A stretch of 64,000 nucleotides of DNA from an uncultured Sulfitobacter sp. (GTDB lineage: Bacteria; Pseudomonadota; Alphaproteobacteria; Rhodobacterales; Rhodobacteraceae): contig CAJXSZ010000007.1 of the NCBI GenBank assembly GCA_913060815.1, forward strand, positions 62,001 through 126,000, given 5' to 3'. The notes beneath the pieces are model-generated. The model saw only the letters and a program-made list of their open reading frames with translations, was not told where the DNA came from and made no database searches. Made by a program: the position numbers and the translations under genes. This document shows positions 16,419-24,082 of the stretch, piece by piece. Position 1 is the first letter of the stretch. Each line of letters starts with the position of its first letter.

Positions 16419-17177
16419 TCAAAACATCCGTGCCAACATCCATCCACCCATGCCGAGCATCATCAGATTTTCGGTCAGCGAGATAAACCCAAGCGGCACA
16501 TTGCTACTGCCGCCCACGCAAGCGCATTTCAGCTCTCGTTTGTCGATATAGACTGCCTTAATGACCGAAACCGCCCCAATACCGCCGATGATGATTGCCA
16601 CAGGTGCGGCCAGCCACAACAGCGCGCCTGCCGTCATGGCGATACCGGCAAATGCCTCACCAAAAGGGTAGACTTTGCCATAAGGCACCCAACGCTGCGC
16701 GAGCAGGTCATAGTTGAGGAACATCGTCGAGAAACTCTCGATATCTTGCAGTTTTTGAACGGCCAAAAAGCACATCGAAATTGAGATGAACCATTCAAAC
16801 GCGCGCAAGGTGAATATATTCTCAAAACTATACCATGAGAGACCAAGCGCCATCAGACCCGCCACCGCGAAGATCGCAATGACCGGTTGATAGGAGGTGT
16901 CAGATTGTTCCTCTTTAGGTTTGTCCAGATCGAAGTAAATGCGCAGATCCTCATATCCGCCAACGCGTTCCCCCTCGACAAACGTCTGGGGCGTCGTCTC
17001 AACTCCATGCTTTTCCATAAACGCATCAGTTTGTTCGCGGGTTTCTAAGGGGTGATCCACGACTTCCAACCCCTGCCGCTCCAACAGATCCTTGGATTTC
17101 AGGCCGTAGGGGCATGTGTGGTCAGGGGTGGCCATGCGGTAGAGTTTGGCGGTTCTGGTATCTTTATTGCTTGGCAT
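16419..17177 (-). CDS. Glutaredoxin domain fused to a MauE/DoxX-type membrane domain
   Basis: This is a 252-residue protein. Residues about 8-78 are a glutaredoxin-like domain with the redox pair as CPYG. Residues about 90-250 contain four to five membrane helices of the MauE/DoxX type and a second cysteine pair (KCACVGGSSNVPLG). Such fusions are thought to move reducing power across the inner membrane. The start MPSNK at 17177 has GAAGGAG six bases upstream. The gene begins just inside the end of the DUF305 gene frame region and is co-transcribed with it. In a copper locus a thiol-redox membrane protein could keep copper sites or disulfides in order; that is inference. Confidence 0.75.
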   Translation of the reverse strand: MPSNKDTRTAKLYRMATPDHTCPYGLKSKDLLERQGLEVVDHPLETREQTDAFMEKHGVETTPQTFVEGERVGGYEDLRIYFDLDKPKEEQSDTSYQPVIAIFAVAGLMALGLSWYSFENIFTLRAFEWFISISMCFLAVQKLQDIESFSTMFLNYDLLAQRWVPYGKVYPFGEAFAGIAMTAGALLWLAAPVAIIIGGIGAVSVIKAVYIDKRELKCACVGGSSNVPLGFISLTENLMMLGMGGWMLARMF

Positions 17178-17188
17178 ATCCATCTCCT

Positions 17189-17665
17189 TCATTTCCCGTC
17201 CATTTCTGGTGTTGCAGCGGGGCCGCCTTCCAGATCGATGATCAGCGCTTTCATCTCGGAAATCTCCAAACGCTGCGCCTCAATAATGTCATCGGCCAGC
17301 TTGCGCACACGCGGGTCCGTAATATTTGCCCGCTCCGAGGTGAGAATTGCGATGGAGTGATGTGGGATCATCGCGCGCATCCAAGATGTGTCATCGACCG
17401 TGGTCTGACTGCGCACCGCAAACAGCGCGAGACCAAAGACCAGCGCGCTGCCCGCAAATATCGCCATGTTCGCGGCGCGGTTGGTATACATTCCCAGCAT
17501 AAATGCCAGCATGATCACTGCCATCACTGCGCCCATATAGAGAGCCATATAGCTGCGGGTTTCGCTGAAAAAGACATGGTCCAGCGCGTAGGTGTTGAGA
17601 TACATCAAACCGAACATGACCACCGTTGATGTGATAATCATTGCAAAAAAACGCATGTAAGACAT
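17189..17665 (-). CDS. DUF305 membrane protein
   Basis: This 158-residue protein has three membrane segments (about residues 5-25, 38-60 and 65-85) followed by a DUF305-type helical segment with the hallmark MRAMIPHHSIAI and ADDIIEAQ. DUF305 proteins are ferritin-like and often sit in metal-resistance loci; the paired histidines are likely metal ligands. The start at 17665 has GGGAGAG five bases upstream. It is the first gene of a unit preceded by a CueR-like dyad at 17709-17725, followed 11 bases later by the glutaredoxin-MauE gene. Confidence 0.8.
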   Translation of the reverse strand: MSYMRFFAMIITSTVVMFGLMYLNTYALDHVFFSETRSYMALYMGAVMAVIMLAFMLGMYTNRAANMAIFAGSALVFGLALFAVRSQTTVDDTSWMRAMIPHHSIAILTSERANITDPRVRKLADDIIEAQRLEISEMKALIIDLEGGPAATPEMDGK

Positions 17666-17708
17666 GGAAACTCTCCCTGATTAATTTCGTTCTCAGGGGG
17701 GAAACAAA

Positions 17709-17725
17709 CTTCCAGCGCTGGAGGG
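17709..17725 (-). promoter_or_regulatory. Candidate CueR operator for the DUF305 unit
   Basis: The site contains the perfect palindrome TCCAGCGCTGGA (17711-17722) within CTTCCAG-CG-CTGGAGGG. It closely resembles the copA operator, whose half-sites are spaced by one more base. It lies 44 bases upstream of the DUF305 start. Confidence 0.6.
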
Positions 17726-17733
17726 TTCCATAA

Positions 17734-18126
17734 TTATGTTGGAAATTTTTCAAGCTTCGCAAGGATCGGGCAGTCAGGACGGCCATCACCGGCGCATGTC
17801 TGCACCAAATGAGAAAGCGTATCGCGAATAGCTATGAGGTCCGCGATCTTACGCTCGATTTGCTCCAGATGCTCTGACGCGATGGCACGCACATCAGCGC
17901 TGGCACGGTCCTGATCATCCCAAAGCGCCAGCAGGTTGCGGCAATCTTCAATCGTAAATCCCAACGCACGGGACCGACCCAGAAATGCCAGCTTGTGCAT
18001 GTCGCTCTCGCGGAAACTGCGGTAGCCGTTTGTGTCACGCAATGGTGTGATCAGCCCGATGTCCTCATAATACCGTATGGTTTTAGCAGGTAGGTTGGAT
18101 TTCTTTGCAACTTCGCCGATGTTCAT
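17734..18126 (-). CDS. cueR: Cu(I)-responsive MerR-family regulator
   Basis: This 130-residue regulator has an N-terminal winged helix (MNIGEVAKKSNLPAKTIRYYE), a coiled coil, and the C-terminal metal loop CAGDGRPDCPI, whose two cysteines at C-x7-C spacing are the Cu(I)/Ag(I) ligands of CueR. The start at 18126 has GGGGAG five bases upstream. It lies 10 bases after the copA stop, so regulator and pump share a transcript. Its operators are probably the dyads at 20673-20703, 17709-17725 and 16337-16359. Confidence 0.9.
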   Translation of the reverse strand: MNIGEVAKKSNLPAKTIRYYEDIGLITPLRDTNGYRSFRESDMHKLAFLGRSRALGFTIEDCRNLLALWDDQDRASADVRAIASEHLEQIERKIADLIAIRDTLSHLVQTCAGDGRPDCPILAKLEKFPT

Positions 18127-18136
18127 CATCGCTCCC

Positions 18137-20644
18137 CTATTCTGCTGCTGTGGGCACAAATTTCCCAGTATCAATGCGTGTCGTTTGCACTTCCGCAGCA
18201 ACAGGGGCGATCCACCGCAGCCGCAGCGCATTTGACAGCACGAACACACTCGACAACGCCATCGCACCTGCAGCGAGTGCGGGTGAAAGCATCAGACCCG
18301 AGAGCGGATAGAACACCCCCGCCGCCACCGGGATCAGCAAGGCATTATAGCCGAAGGCCCAGAACAGGTTCTGGCGGATGTTGCGCATTGTGTGTTTGCT
18401 CACATGCAGCGCGTTCACGACCCCGTTCAGGTCACCAGACATCAGCACAACATCCGCCGCCTCGATCGCCACATCGGTGCCAGTGCCGATGGCCACCCCT
18501 ATATCCGCATGGGCCAAAGCAGGTGCATCATTAACACCATCCCCGACAAACGCTATCTTTCGCCCGACCGCTTGCAGCTGTTGTAGTGCTGCGACCTTAC
18601 CCTCTGGCAGGACCTCGGCAACGACCGTATCAATGCCCAACTGTGAAGCAATTGCTTCCGCCGTGGCCTGATTATCACCCGTGATCATCGCAACCTTAAG
18701 TCCCAGCGCGTGCAGTGCTTCGATTGCCTGTGCCGTGCTGGGTTTGATGGGGTCAGATACTGCAATGATAGCGGCCAAACGCCCGTCAATTGCAGCATAG
18801 AGCGGGGTCTTGCCCGCCTGCCCAAGCGCTCTTCCCAATTCTTGCACGGCATCAAGCGAGATACCTTCACGCACCATCAGGCGGTCGGCTCCGACGAGAA
18901 TCTCATGCCCGTCAACTACGGCGCTGACACCGTACCCTGTGATCGACTGGAACGCGTCGACAACGCCGAGGGCCAGCCCCTCCTGTTCCGCACGCCGCAC
19001 AATCGCAGCGGCGATAGGATGCTCGGACGTCGCCTCAACCGAGGCCACCAGCCGCAGCACATCACTCTCTTGGAACCCTTCTATCACCTGCAGATCGGTC
19101 AACTCCGGACGCCCTTGCGTCAGTGTGCCGGTCTTATCAAACGCAACAATTTCGATATCGCCCAGCGACTGCAAGGCATCGCCACGCCGGAACAAAACGC
19201 CGAGCTCCGCAGCACGGCCCGTGCCCACCATGATCGACGTGGGCGTCGCCAGCCCCATCGCACAGGGGCAAGCAATGATCAGGACAGCAACTGCGGCTAC
19301 CACCGCAAGGCCGAGGGCGGGAGACGGCCCCAGCACCAACCATGCGACAAAAGTCAGCGCCGCAACTCCCATCACTGCAGGCACAAACCAAAGCGTGATC
19401 CGGTTGACCAAGTCCTGAATAGGCAGTTTGGCGCCCTGCGCCTCTTCCACCATGCGGATAATCTGCGCCAGCATTGTATCAGCGCCCACTTTCGTGGCGC
19501 GGAATGTCAGCGCGCCAGTGCCGTTTACCGTGCCACCGACAACCTCTGTGCCTTCCGATTTCTCAGCGGGAACAGGCTCTCCGGTCATCATGCTCTCATC
19601 GACATAAGACACGCCACGTACCACGACCCCGTCGAGGGCGATTTTTTCTCCTGGCCGCACCTGCACCAGATCACCAACCACAATTTCATCGACAGACAGC
19701 TCCACAATCTCGCCGCTCCGCTCCACATGGGCCGTCTTTGCCTTGAGCCCAACAAGTCGTTCAATCGCCTGCCCCGTGCGCCCTTTGGCGCGGGCCTCGA
19801 GGAAGCGGCCCAGCAGAATTAGGGTGACAATGACCGCCGCCGCCTCAAAGTAAACTGCGCGCGTGCCCTCTGGCAAAAGCATCGGCACAAACAAGGCGAC
19901 AGTGGAAAACCCCCATGCCGCAGACGTGCCAAGAGCAACAAGGGAATTCATATCCGGCGCACCCTTGAACAGCGCAGGAAACCCTTTGAGATAGAACTGC
20001 CGCCCGGGGATCGCGAGAACAAGAGTCGTCAGGACAAACTGGATCCCCCAGTTAAGCCCCATGCCCATCGTGTCCATGATCCACATGTGCAGCGCAGGGA
20101 TCAGGTGACTGCCCATCTCAAGGACGAACACAGGTAGGGTCAACGCTGCGGCCAGCAGTGTCATCGTCTTGAGATGTGCAGCCTCAGATGCCTTGCGGTC
20201 GCGGGTATCGTCCGTGTCGCCCTCATCCATGATCAGCCGCGCCGGATAACCGGCAGCGCCCGCCACCTGTGAAATCTGTGCCGCAGAGACACCAAGTGCC
20301 TGAACTGTTGCGCTCTCTTGCGCCAGATTGACCGAAGCCGTCACAACACCGGGCACTGCGCCAAGGGCACGTTCGACCCGCCCTACACATGATGCACAAG
20401 ACATATTTTCGATTGAAAACCTGTATGTTTGAAGCTCCGCAGGGTAGCCCGCGTCTTTGAGCGCAGTGACGATAGGCTCCATATCGGACCCTTCCGCCAT
20501 CGCGACTGTCGCCGTCTCTGCCGCAAGGTTTACCGATGCCGACTGCACCCCCGGCACGGCCAGCAACGCTTTTTCTACCCGCCCGACACAAGAGGCGCAG
20601 GACATCTCGCGGACATGGAATGTGGTCGAATTTTCGCTGCTCAT
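18137..20644 (-). CDS. copA: Copper-exporting P1B-type ATPase
   Basis: This 835-residue pump exports Cu(I) from cytoplasm to periplasm. Two N-terminal HMA domains carry CASC at residues 16-19 and 83-86. Membrane helices follow, with the transport-site CPC at residues 459-461. The phosphorylated aspartate is in DKTGT (D503), and the hinge and nucleotide domain motifs TGDN and [10 protein letters not shown] are present. The length is usual for the family. The promoter at 20673-20703 has the long 19-base spacer that MerR-family activators untwist. It heads the copA-cueR operon, with the periplasmic oxidase and copper-binding proteins downstream on the same strand. Confidence 0.95.
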   Translation of the reverse strand: MSSENSTTFHVREMSCASCVGRVEKALLAVPGVQSASVNLAAETATVAMAEGSDMEPIVTALKDAGYPAELQTYRFSIENMSCASCVGRVERALGAVPGVVTASVNLAQESATVQALGVSAAQISQVAGAAGYPARLIMDEGDTDDTRDRKASEAAHLKTMTLLAAALTLPVFVLEMGSHLIPALHMWIMDTMGMGLNWGIQFVLTTLVLAIPGRQFYLKGFPALFKGAPDMNSLVALGTSAAWGFSTVALFVPMLLPEGTRAVYFEAAAVIVTLILLGRFLEARAKGRTGQAIERLVGLKAKTAHVERSGEIVELSVDEIVVGDLVQVRPGEKIALDGVVVRGVSYVDESMMTGEPVPAEKSEGTEVVGGTVNGTGALTFRATKVGADTMLAQIIRMVEEAQGAKLPIQDLVNRITLWFVPAVMGVAALTFVAWLVLGPSPALGLAVVAAVAVLIIACPCAMGLATPTSIMVGTGRAAELGVLFRRGDALQSLGDIEIVAFDKTGTLTQGRPELTDLQVIEGFQESDVLRLVASVEATSEHPIAAAIVRRAEQEGLALGVVDAFQSITGYGVSAVVDGHEILVGADRLMVREGISLDAVQELGRALGQAGKTPLYAAIDGRLAAIIAVSDPIKPSTAQAIEALHALGLKVAMITGDNQATAEAIASQLGIDTVVAEVLPEGKVAALQQLQAVGRKIAFVGDGVNDAPALAHADIGVAIGTGTDVAIEAADVVLMSGDLNGVVNALHVSKHTMRNIRQNLFWAFGYNALLIPVAAGVFYPLSGLMLSPALAAGAMALSSVFVLSNALRLRWIAPVAAEVQTTRIDTGKFVPTAAE

Positions 20645-20672
20645 GTTGAGGCTCCTATTCTGTCTCAGATAA

Positions 20673-20703
20673 CAGATAGGGCTTCCAGTAGCTGGAGGGT
20701 CAA
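20673..20703 (-). promoter_or_regulatory. CueR-type promoter of copA
   Basis: On the minus strand TTGACC (20698-20703) and TATCTG (20673-20678) are separated by exactly 19 bases. The spacer contains the dyad CTCCAG-CTA-CTGGAAG. An overlong spacer with a central dyad is the hallmark of promoters activated by MerR-family proteins. The promoter lies 29 bases upstream of the copA start. Confidence 0.8.
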
Positions 20704-20733
20704 GGGCTGATGTGGATTTAATCTTCGTGCTGT

Positions 20734-20823
20734 TTAATACGGCGGGTTTCGACCGGCCTGAACATCACGCTCCCGCTCGGGCCAGATGGAGCGGATATAG
20801 GCGAGGATATCGTTCCTAAGTAC
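20734..20823 (-). pseudogene. C-terminal fragment of a c-type cytochrome
   Basis: A minus-strand frame reads [20 protein letters not shown] and ends at a stop at 20734. This resembles the last helix of class I cytochromes c, often found beside copper oxidases (LAYIKSxWPxxxRxxQ). Only 29 codons remain, with no CXXCH upstream, so it is the tail of a lost gene, cut off near 20824. Confidence 0.5.
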
Positions 20824-21190
20824 AGTGAGTTCAGAAGCTTCAGTAATCGCCGCATCTGCACAAGGCGGCTTTGTCCGCGGAGCGGACCTTAATACCTCAA
20901 TAATGCTGCATCAACGTATCAATGTCTGCTTCGGGGAAGCTGCGTCGCAGCGTGCGGGGCCAACTCGAGCGTATTTTTTGGCCGTTCGCGTGACTTTGCA
21001 AAGTACGCTTTCTGCGCATAGCTGCTCTTGGAGCAAAGCGCAGCGAAGGTCCGGTTTCCGCCCATGGTGTCGATTTGTCTAACTTGCCTTAATACTGAAT
21101 GTGTCATACTGGATAGTCATATAATCACTTTTACGACGCCGAAGAGATCAGAAATAACAAAACAAGATCAGATACTTAAGACATATTAGC

Positions 21191-21213
21191 TTCGATCCCT
21201 ACCGTCGGAGCCA
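21191..21213 (+). other. tRNA 3'-end fragment, candidate attachment site
   Basis: TTCGATC can be read as a T-loop, CCTAC as the 3' half of the T-stem, CGTCGGA as the 3' acceptor strand, then discriminator G and CCA. The bases before it do not form the rest of a tRNA. A G discriminator with GGA before it would suit a tRNA-Asn-like gene, but this is uncertain. Such fragments mark the far end of islands that integrate into tRNA genes. Confidence 0.5.
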
Positions 21214-21259
21214 TTTCCCTCATAAGCACTTGTTATATAAGCCCTTATGAGGGAAATGG
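21211..21259. repeat. Perfect 16-bp inverted repeat
   Basis: CCATTTCCCTCATAAG (21211-21226) is the exact reverse complement of 21244-21259. The 17-base loop contains TTATATAA. The left arm begins with the CCA of the tRNA fragment. Possible roles are integrase core-type arms or a strong hairpin. Confidence 0.8.
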
Positions 21260-21732
21260 TGTTTAACTGCGGCACCGCAGTGTACCACCACCCCAGCCAT
21301 TTGCGTTCCGTTCGTTTTCAGAGAACCGTGTGATAGTGAACACACAGGCCTGCCTGTCAAAACGCGCCGACGTCAACCAATAGTGGCGCGAAATCGGACG
21401 CTTTGCCGCAATGCGTGAAGATCCATCGCAGATTTCCTGATTTGGGTTGTTTTGGCTGCCCGGCACGGTTGCATCTCTTTGAAATGGGAAAGACTGCGAT
21501 GCTTGGCGGGGCCAACTCTCCCTTAACCGACATCAGAGCTTTGCCACGACTTTCGTGAAACAGCCTGCGACCATGCCAAAAGGGCCGCGATACCAATTGT
21601 GTGTTCGACAAAACCAGCAGATGGTTGTTGAATCGTCATATGCTTGGACATCGGGCCTGTGGCATAAGACAAAGGGTTCAGGTCATCTGAACTGGTTTGG
21701 GCTTGTCATGCTGTTGATCGCCAGTCCTTTTT

Positions 21733-22530
21733 CTAAGGCACTGCATTGAACGTAAAGAGTTTTTCGCCATTGATCTGATACCCATCAATCACCGACTGCC
21801 CCGCTGAGGAAGTCAGCCAGTCTTCAAGTTTCTGTGCCGCATCTGTCCGAACATGCGGGTGGCGTTCCGGATTGACCGGCAGATACCCATATTGATTGAA
21901 CATCTCGGGATCGCCCGCAAAGAGCATTGCCAACCCTCCCTTGTTTGCAAACTTCAACCAGCTGGCACGGTCGGAAAGGATATACGCATCAAGGCCGGAA
22001 GCTGTATTCAGGCTCGCTCCCATGCCAGCGCCGACTGCGTTATACCATTCGGTAAATTGCTCTGGATCAAGAGAGGCATCCTCCCACAATGCACGCTCTT
22101 TCCGATGCGTGCCGCTGTCATCTCCCCTGCTCACAAAAGCAACTTGAGCTTCCGCGATCTTTTGAAGTGCTTCGCTTGCTGTGGTTGCGTCCTTAATATC
22201 GGCAGGGTCGGAGGCAGGGCCAATCAGAACAAAATCGTTATACATTATCTCACGTCGATGTGTGCCATAGCCCTCAGCGACAAAAGCCTCCTCTGCAGCT
22301 TTGGAATGGACGAGTATTGCATCCACATCGCCCGCCTGCCCCAGTCGTAGCGCCTGCCCTGTCCCGACGACAAGCAGCTGAACGTCCAGTCCCGTATCTT
22401 CCTTAACAGCCGGCAAGAGCACATCTGAAAGCCCCGAGTTGTGGAAGCTTGTTGTCACGGCAAGCCGCATGGTGTCGGCAGCAACAACAGTGCCAAAAAA
22501 ACTAAGTACAAGCGCGATGAGGGCTCTCAT
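21733..22530 (-). CDS. tupA: Tungstate-binding periplasmic protein
   Basis: This 265-residue substrate-binding protein has a signal peptide ending near residue 18. The mature N-terminus has the oxyanion loop TTSFHNSGL, a variant of the TTTS-x-x-SGL signature of TupA. RGDDSGTHRKE contributes the second part of the oxyanion site. It delivers tungstate to TupB/TupC. The stop of tupC overlaps its start, and the whole set follows the formate dehydrogenase genes on the same strand. Molybdate or vanadate binding is less likely given the TupA-type motif and partners. Confidence 0.9.
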   Translation of the reverse strand: MRALIALVLSFFGTVVAADTMRLAVTTSFHNSGLSDVLLPAVKEDTGLDVQLLVVGTGQALRLGQAGDVDAILVHSKAAEEAFVAEGYGTHRREIMYNDFVLIGPASDPADIKDATTASEALQKIAEAQVAFVSRGDDSGTHRKERALWEDASLDPEQFTEWYNAVGAGMGASLNTASGLDAYILSDRASWLKFANKGGLAMLFAGDPEMFNQYGYLPVNPERHPHVRTDAAQKLEDWLTSSAGQSVIDGYQINGEKLFTFNAVP

Positions 22531-23237
22531 TCGACAATATCTCCATTGATAAATGCTTTGGTTTCTATCTCTTGCGGGTTCTGAAAAATTTGCAGCGCGG
22601 GGCCTTGTTCGTGCACCAGTCCATTTAATAGGAACACCACATCACTGGCCAGTCTGCGTGCCTGTCCCAAATCATGCGTTGTCATGATGATGCGTGTTCC
22701 AGCAGCCTGAGCCTCGCTCAACACCTGTTCAATCTCACGCGTCGCCCGACCATCGAGGTTGGCGCAGGGCTCATCCAGAAACAATACCTTTGGCTCGCGA
22801 ATGAGCGCACGCGCAAGGGCCAGCTTTTGCTTTTCGCCACCCGAAAGACGCGGAGCAGGATCATCCAGCATCCCTGTCAGACCTACCTGCGCGGCCCAGT
22901 TCCGGACGTCTTCGGCTATCTGCCGTTTGGGACGTCCCAGCAGTTCAAGAGGATATGCAAGATTTTGACGAACCGAGCGACGCAGCATTGTAGGTCGTTG
23001 AAAAACGTAAGCCTGCATCTCCCTTACCTGCTTGTCTGGAACGTTCCAGTTGATTTGGCCCGACGATATACGCTCCACACCATTCAACACTTTCAGCAGG
23101 GTGGTTTTGCCCGCCCCGTTTGGACCCAGAACAATCGTGGGGCCCCTGCCCTCCAACGTCAGATCCAAGGGGCCAAGAATAGCCTTACCCCGCCTTCGCA
23201 CCGACAATTTTGTGAGGGTAACAGCGGGGTTTACCAT
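22527..23237 (-). CDS. tupC: Tungstate ABC transporter ATP-binding protein
   Basis: This 236-residue ABC ATPase drives tungstate import. Walker A is LGPNGAGKTTLLK, the signature is LSGGEKQKLALARAL, Walker B is VLFLDEP and the switch histidine is in MTTHDLGQA. It overlaps tupB by 7 bases and tupA by 4 bases, so the three are translationally coupled. No C-terminal regulatory Mop domain is present, unlike ModC. Confidence 0.9.
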   Translation of the reverse strand: MVNPAVTLTKLSVRRRGKAILGPLDLTLEGRGPTIVLGPNGAGKTTLLKVLNGVERISSGQINWNVPDKQVREMQAYVFQRPTMLRRSVRQNLAYPLELLGRPKRQIAEDVRNWAAQVGLTGMLDDPAPRLSGGEKQKLALARALIREPKVLFLDEPCANLDGRATREIEQVLSEAQAAGTRIIMTTHDLGQARRLASDVVFLLNGLVHEQGPALQIFQNPQEIETKAFINGDIVE

Positions 23238-23935
23238 GTGCCCTCTCTTTCGGTCCGCGACAATGCGTGGATTGCAAAGTTCACCAAAAGAGCCAAAGCA
23301 ATCAGAACAAAACCTAGCCCCAGAGCCAGTGCAAAGTCACCTTTGCCAGTCTCGAGCGCAATTGCTGTGGTCAGAACGCGGGTTGCATTGTCGATGTTGC
23401 CGCCCACGATCATAATCGCGCCAACCTCACCGATCGCACGCCCGAAACCAGCCAGCGCACCGGTAAGCAACGCCCGCCGTCCGTCCCATATAAGCGTCAT
23501 GACGCGCTGCGCGGGTGTCGTGTTTAGCGAGATAAGAAGATCATGATATTCGGCCCACAACTCTCGCATGGCCTGATGCGTCAAGGATGCGATCAAGGGC
23601 GTAATGATAATAACCTGCGCAACGATCATTGCAGTCGGCGTGAACAACAGCCCCATCACGCCGAAGGGACCGGACCGCGAGAGCAGCAAATAGACTATGA
23701 GGCCTACAACAACCGGAGGCAGCCCCATCAGCGCGTTCAAAGTAGCAATCGTGGCCCGCCGAAAGCGAAACCGTCGGATTGCAAGCCATGTCCCGAATGG
23801 CAGCGCAATGACAGAAGCGACAACCAGTGCTGTTAAGCTCACCTGCAGGGATCTTAACGTGATTTCAACAAGATCATCGTCAAGCGTGACGATCAGCCGG
23901 AATGCAGCCAACAGCCCGGCCCAAATATCATCCAT
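23231..23935 (-). CDS. tupB: Tungstate ABC transporter permease
   Basis: This 234-residue inner-membrane protein has five or six helices. The coupling loop GFGRAIGEVGAIMIVGG is the EAA-type motif of molybdate/tungstate permeases. It starts 20 bases after the stop of the 41-residue protein gene, so the tup genes look like the tail of the formate dehydrogenase transcript. The order tupB-tupC-tupA is used. Confidence 0.9.
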   Translation of the reverse strand: MDDIWAGLLAAFRLIVTLDDDLVEITLRSLQVSLTALVVASVIALPFGTWLAIRRFRFRRATIATLNALMGLPPVVVGLIVYLLLSRSGPFGVMGLLFTPTAMIVAQVIIITPLIASLTHQAMRELWAEYHDLLISLNTTPAQRVMTLIWDGRRALLTGALAGFGRAIGEVGAIMIVGGNIDNATRVLTTAIALETGKGDFALALGLGFVLIALALLVNFAIHALSRTEREGTW

Positions 23936-23955
23936 GTCCTGACTGCCTTGCTGCT

Positions 23956-24081
23956 TTAGTCCAGCCGCACTGAATCGCTGGAAACACGGTCCTGTGCCGA
24001 GAAACCAGCCTGCGAGAGGATCATGTTCGCGCCCACTGCAATCACGGCAATGGCGACAAAGGCGGTTAGCATGGCTTTCAT
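23956..24081 (-). CDS. 41-residue single-pass membrane protein
   Basis: This small gene is easy to miss. The frame opens MKAMLTAFVAIAVIAVG, giving one membrane segment (about residues 4-24). A short polar tail follows, rich in serine and aspartate (SSDSVRLD), with the C-terminus probably in the periplasm. A GGAG ribosome-binding site lies about 8 bases upstream, inside the end of the WD40-cytochrome gene, and the start is one base after that gene's stop. Tight packing between the cytochrome gene and tupB supports a real gene. Its function is unknown; a small subunit or assembly aid for the dehydrogenase complex is one possibility. Confidence 0.65.
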   Translation of the reverse strand: MKAMLTAFVAIAVIAVGANMILSQAGFSAQDRVSSDSVRLD

Positions 24082-24082
24082 C

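Larger units (their letters stand above)
20645..21732. other. Long gene-free stretch between the copper locus and tup operon
   Basis: These 1,088 bases hold the copA promoter (20673-20703), a cytochrome c C-terminal scrap (20734-20823), copies of a dispersed intergenic element (about 20860-20890 and 20990-21060) and a tRNA 3'-end fragment with a 16-bp inverted repeat (21191-21259). About 470 bases after that, up to the tupA stop, show no recognised gene. The region appears to be the junction between accessory and core DNA. Confidence 0.6.

Noticed and set aside
21357-21749. Small frames on both strands between the inverted repeat and tupA
   Set aside because: They show no domain, no ribosome site and no neighbour logic.
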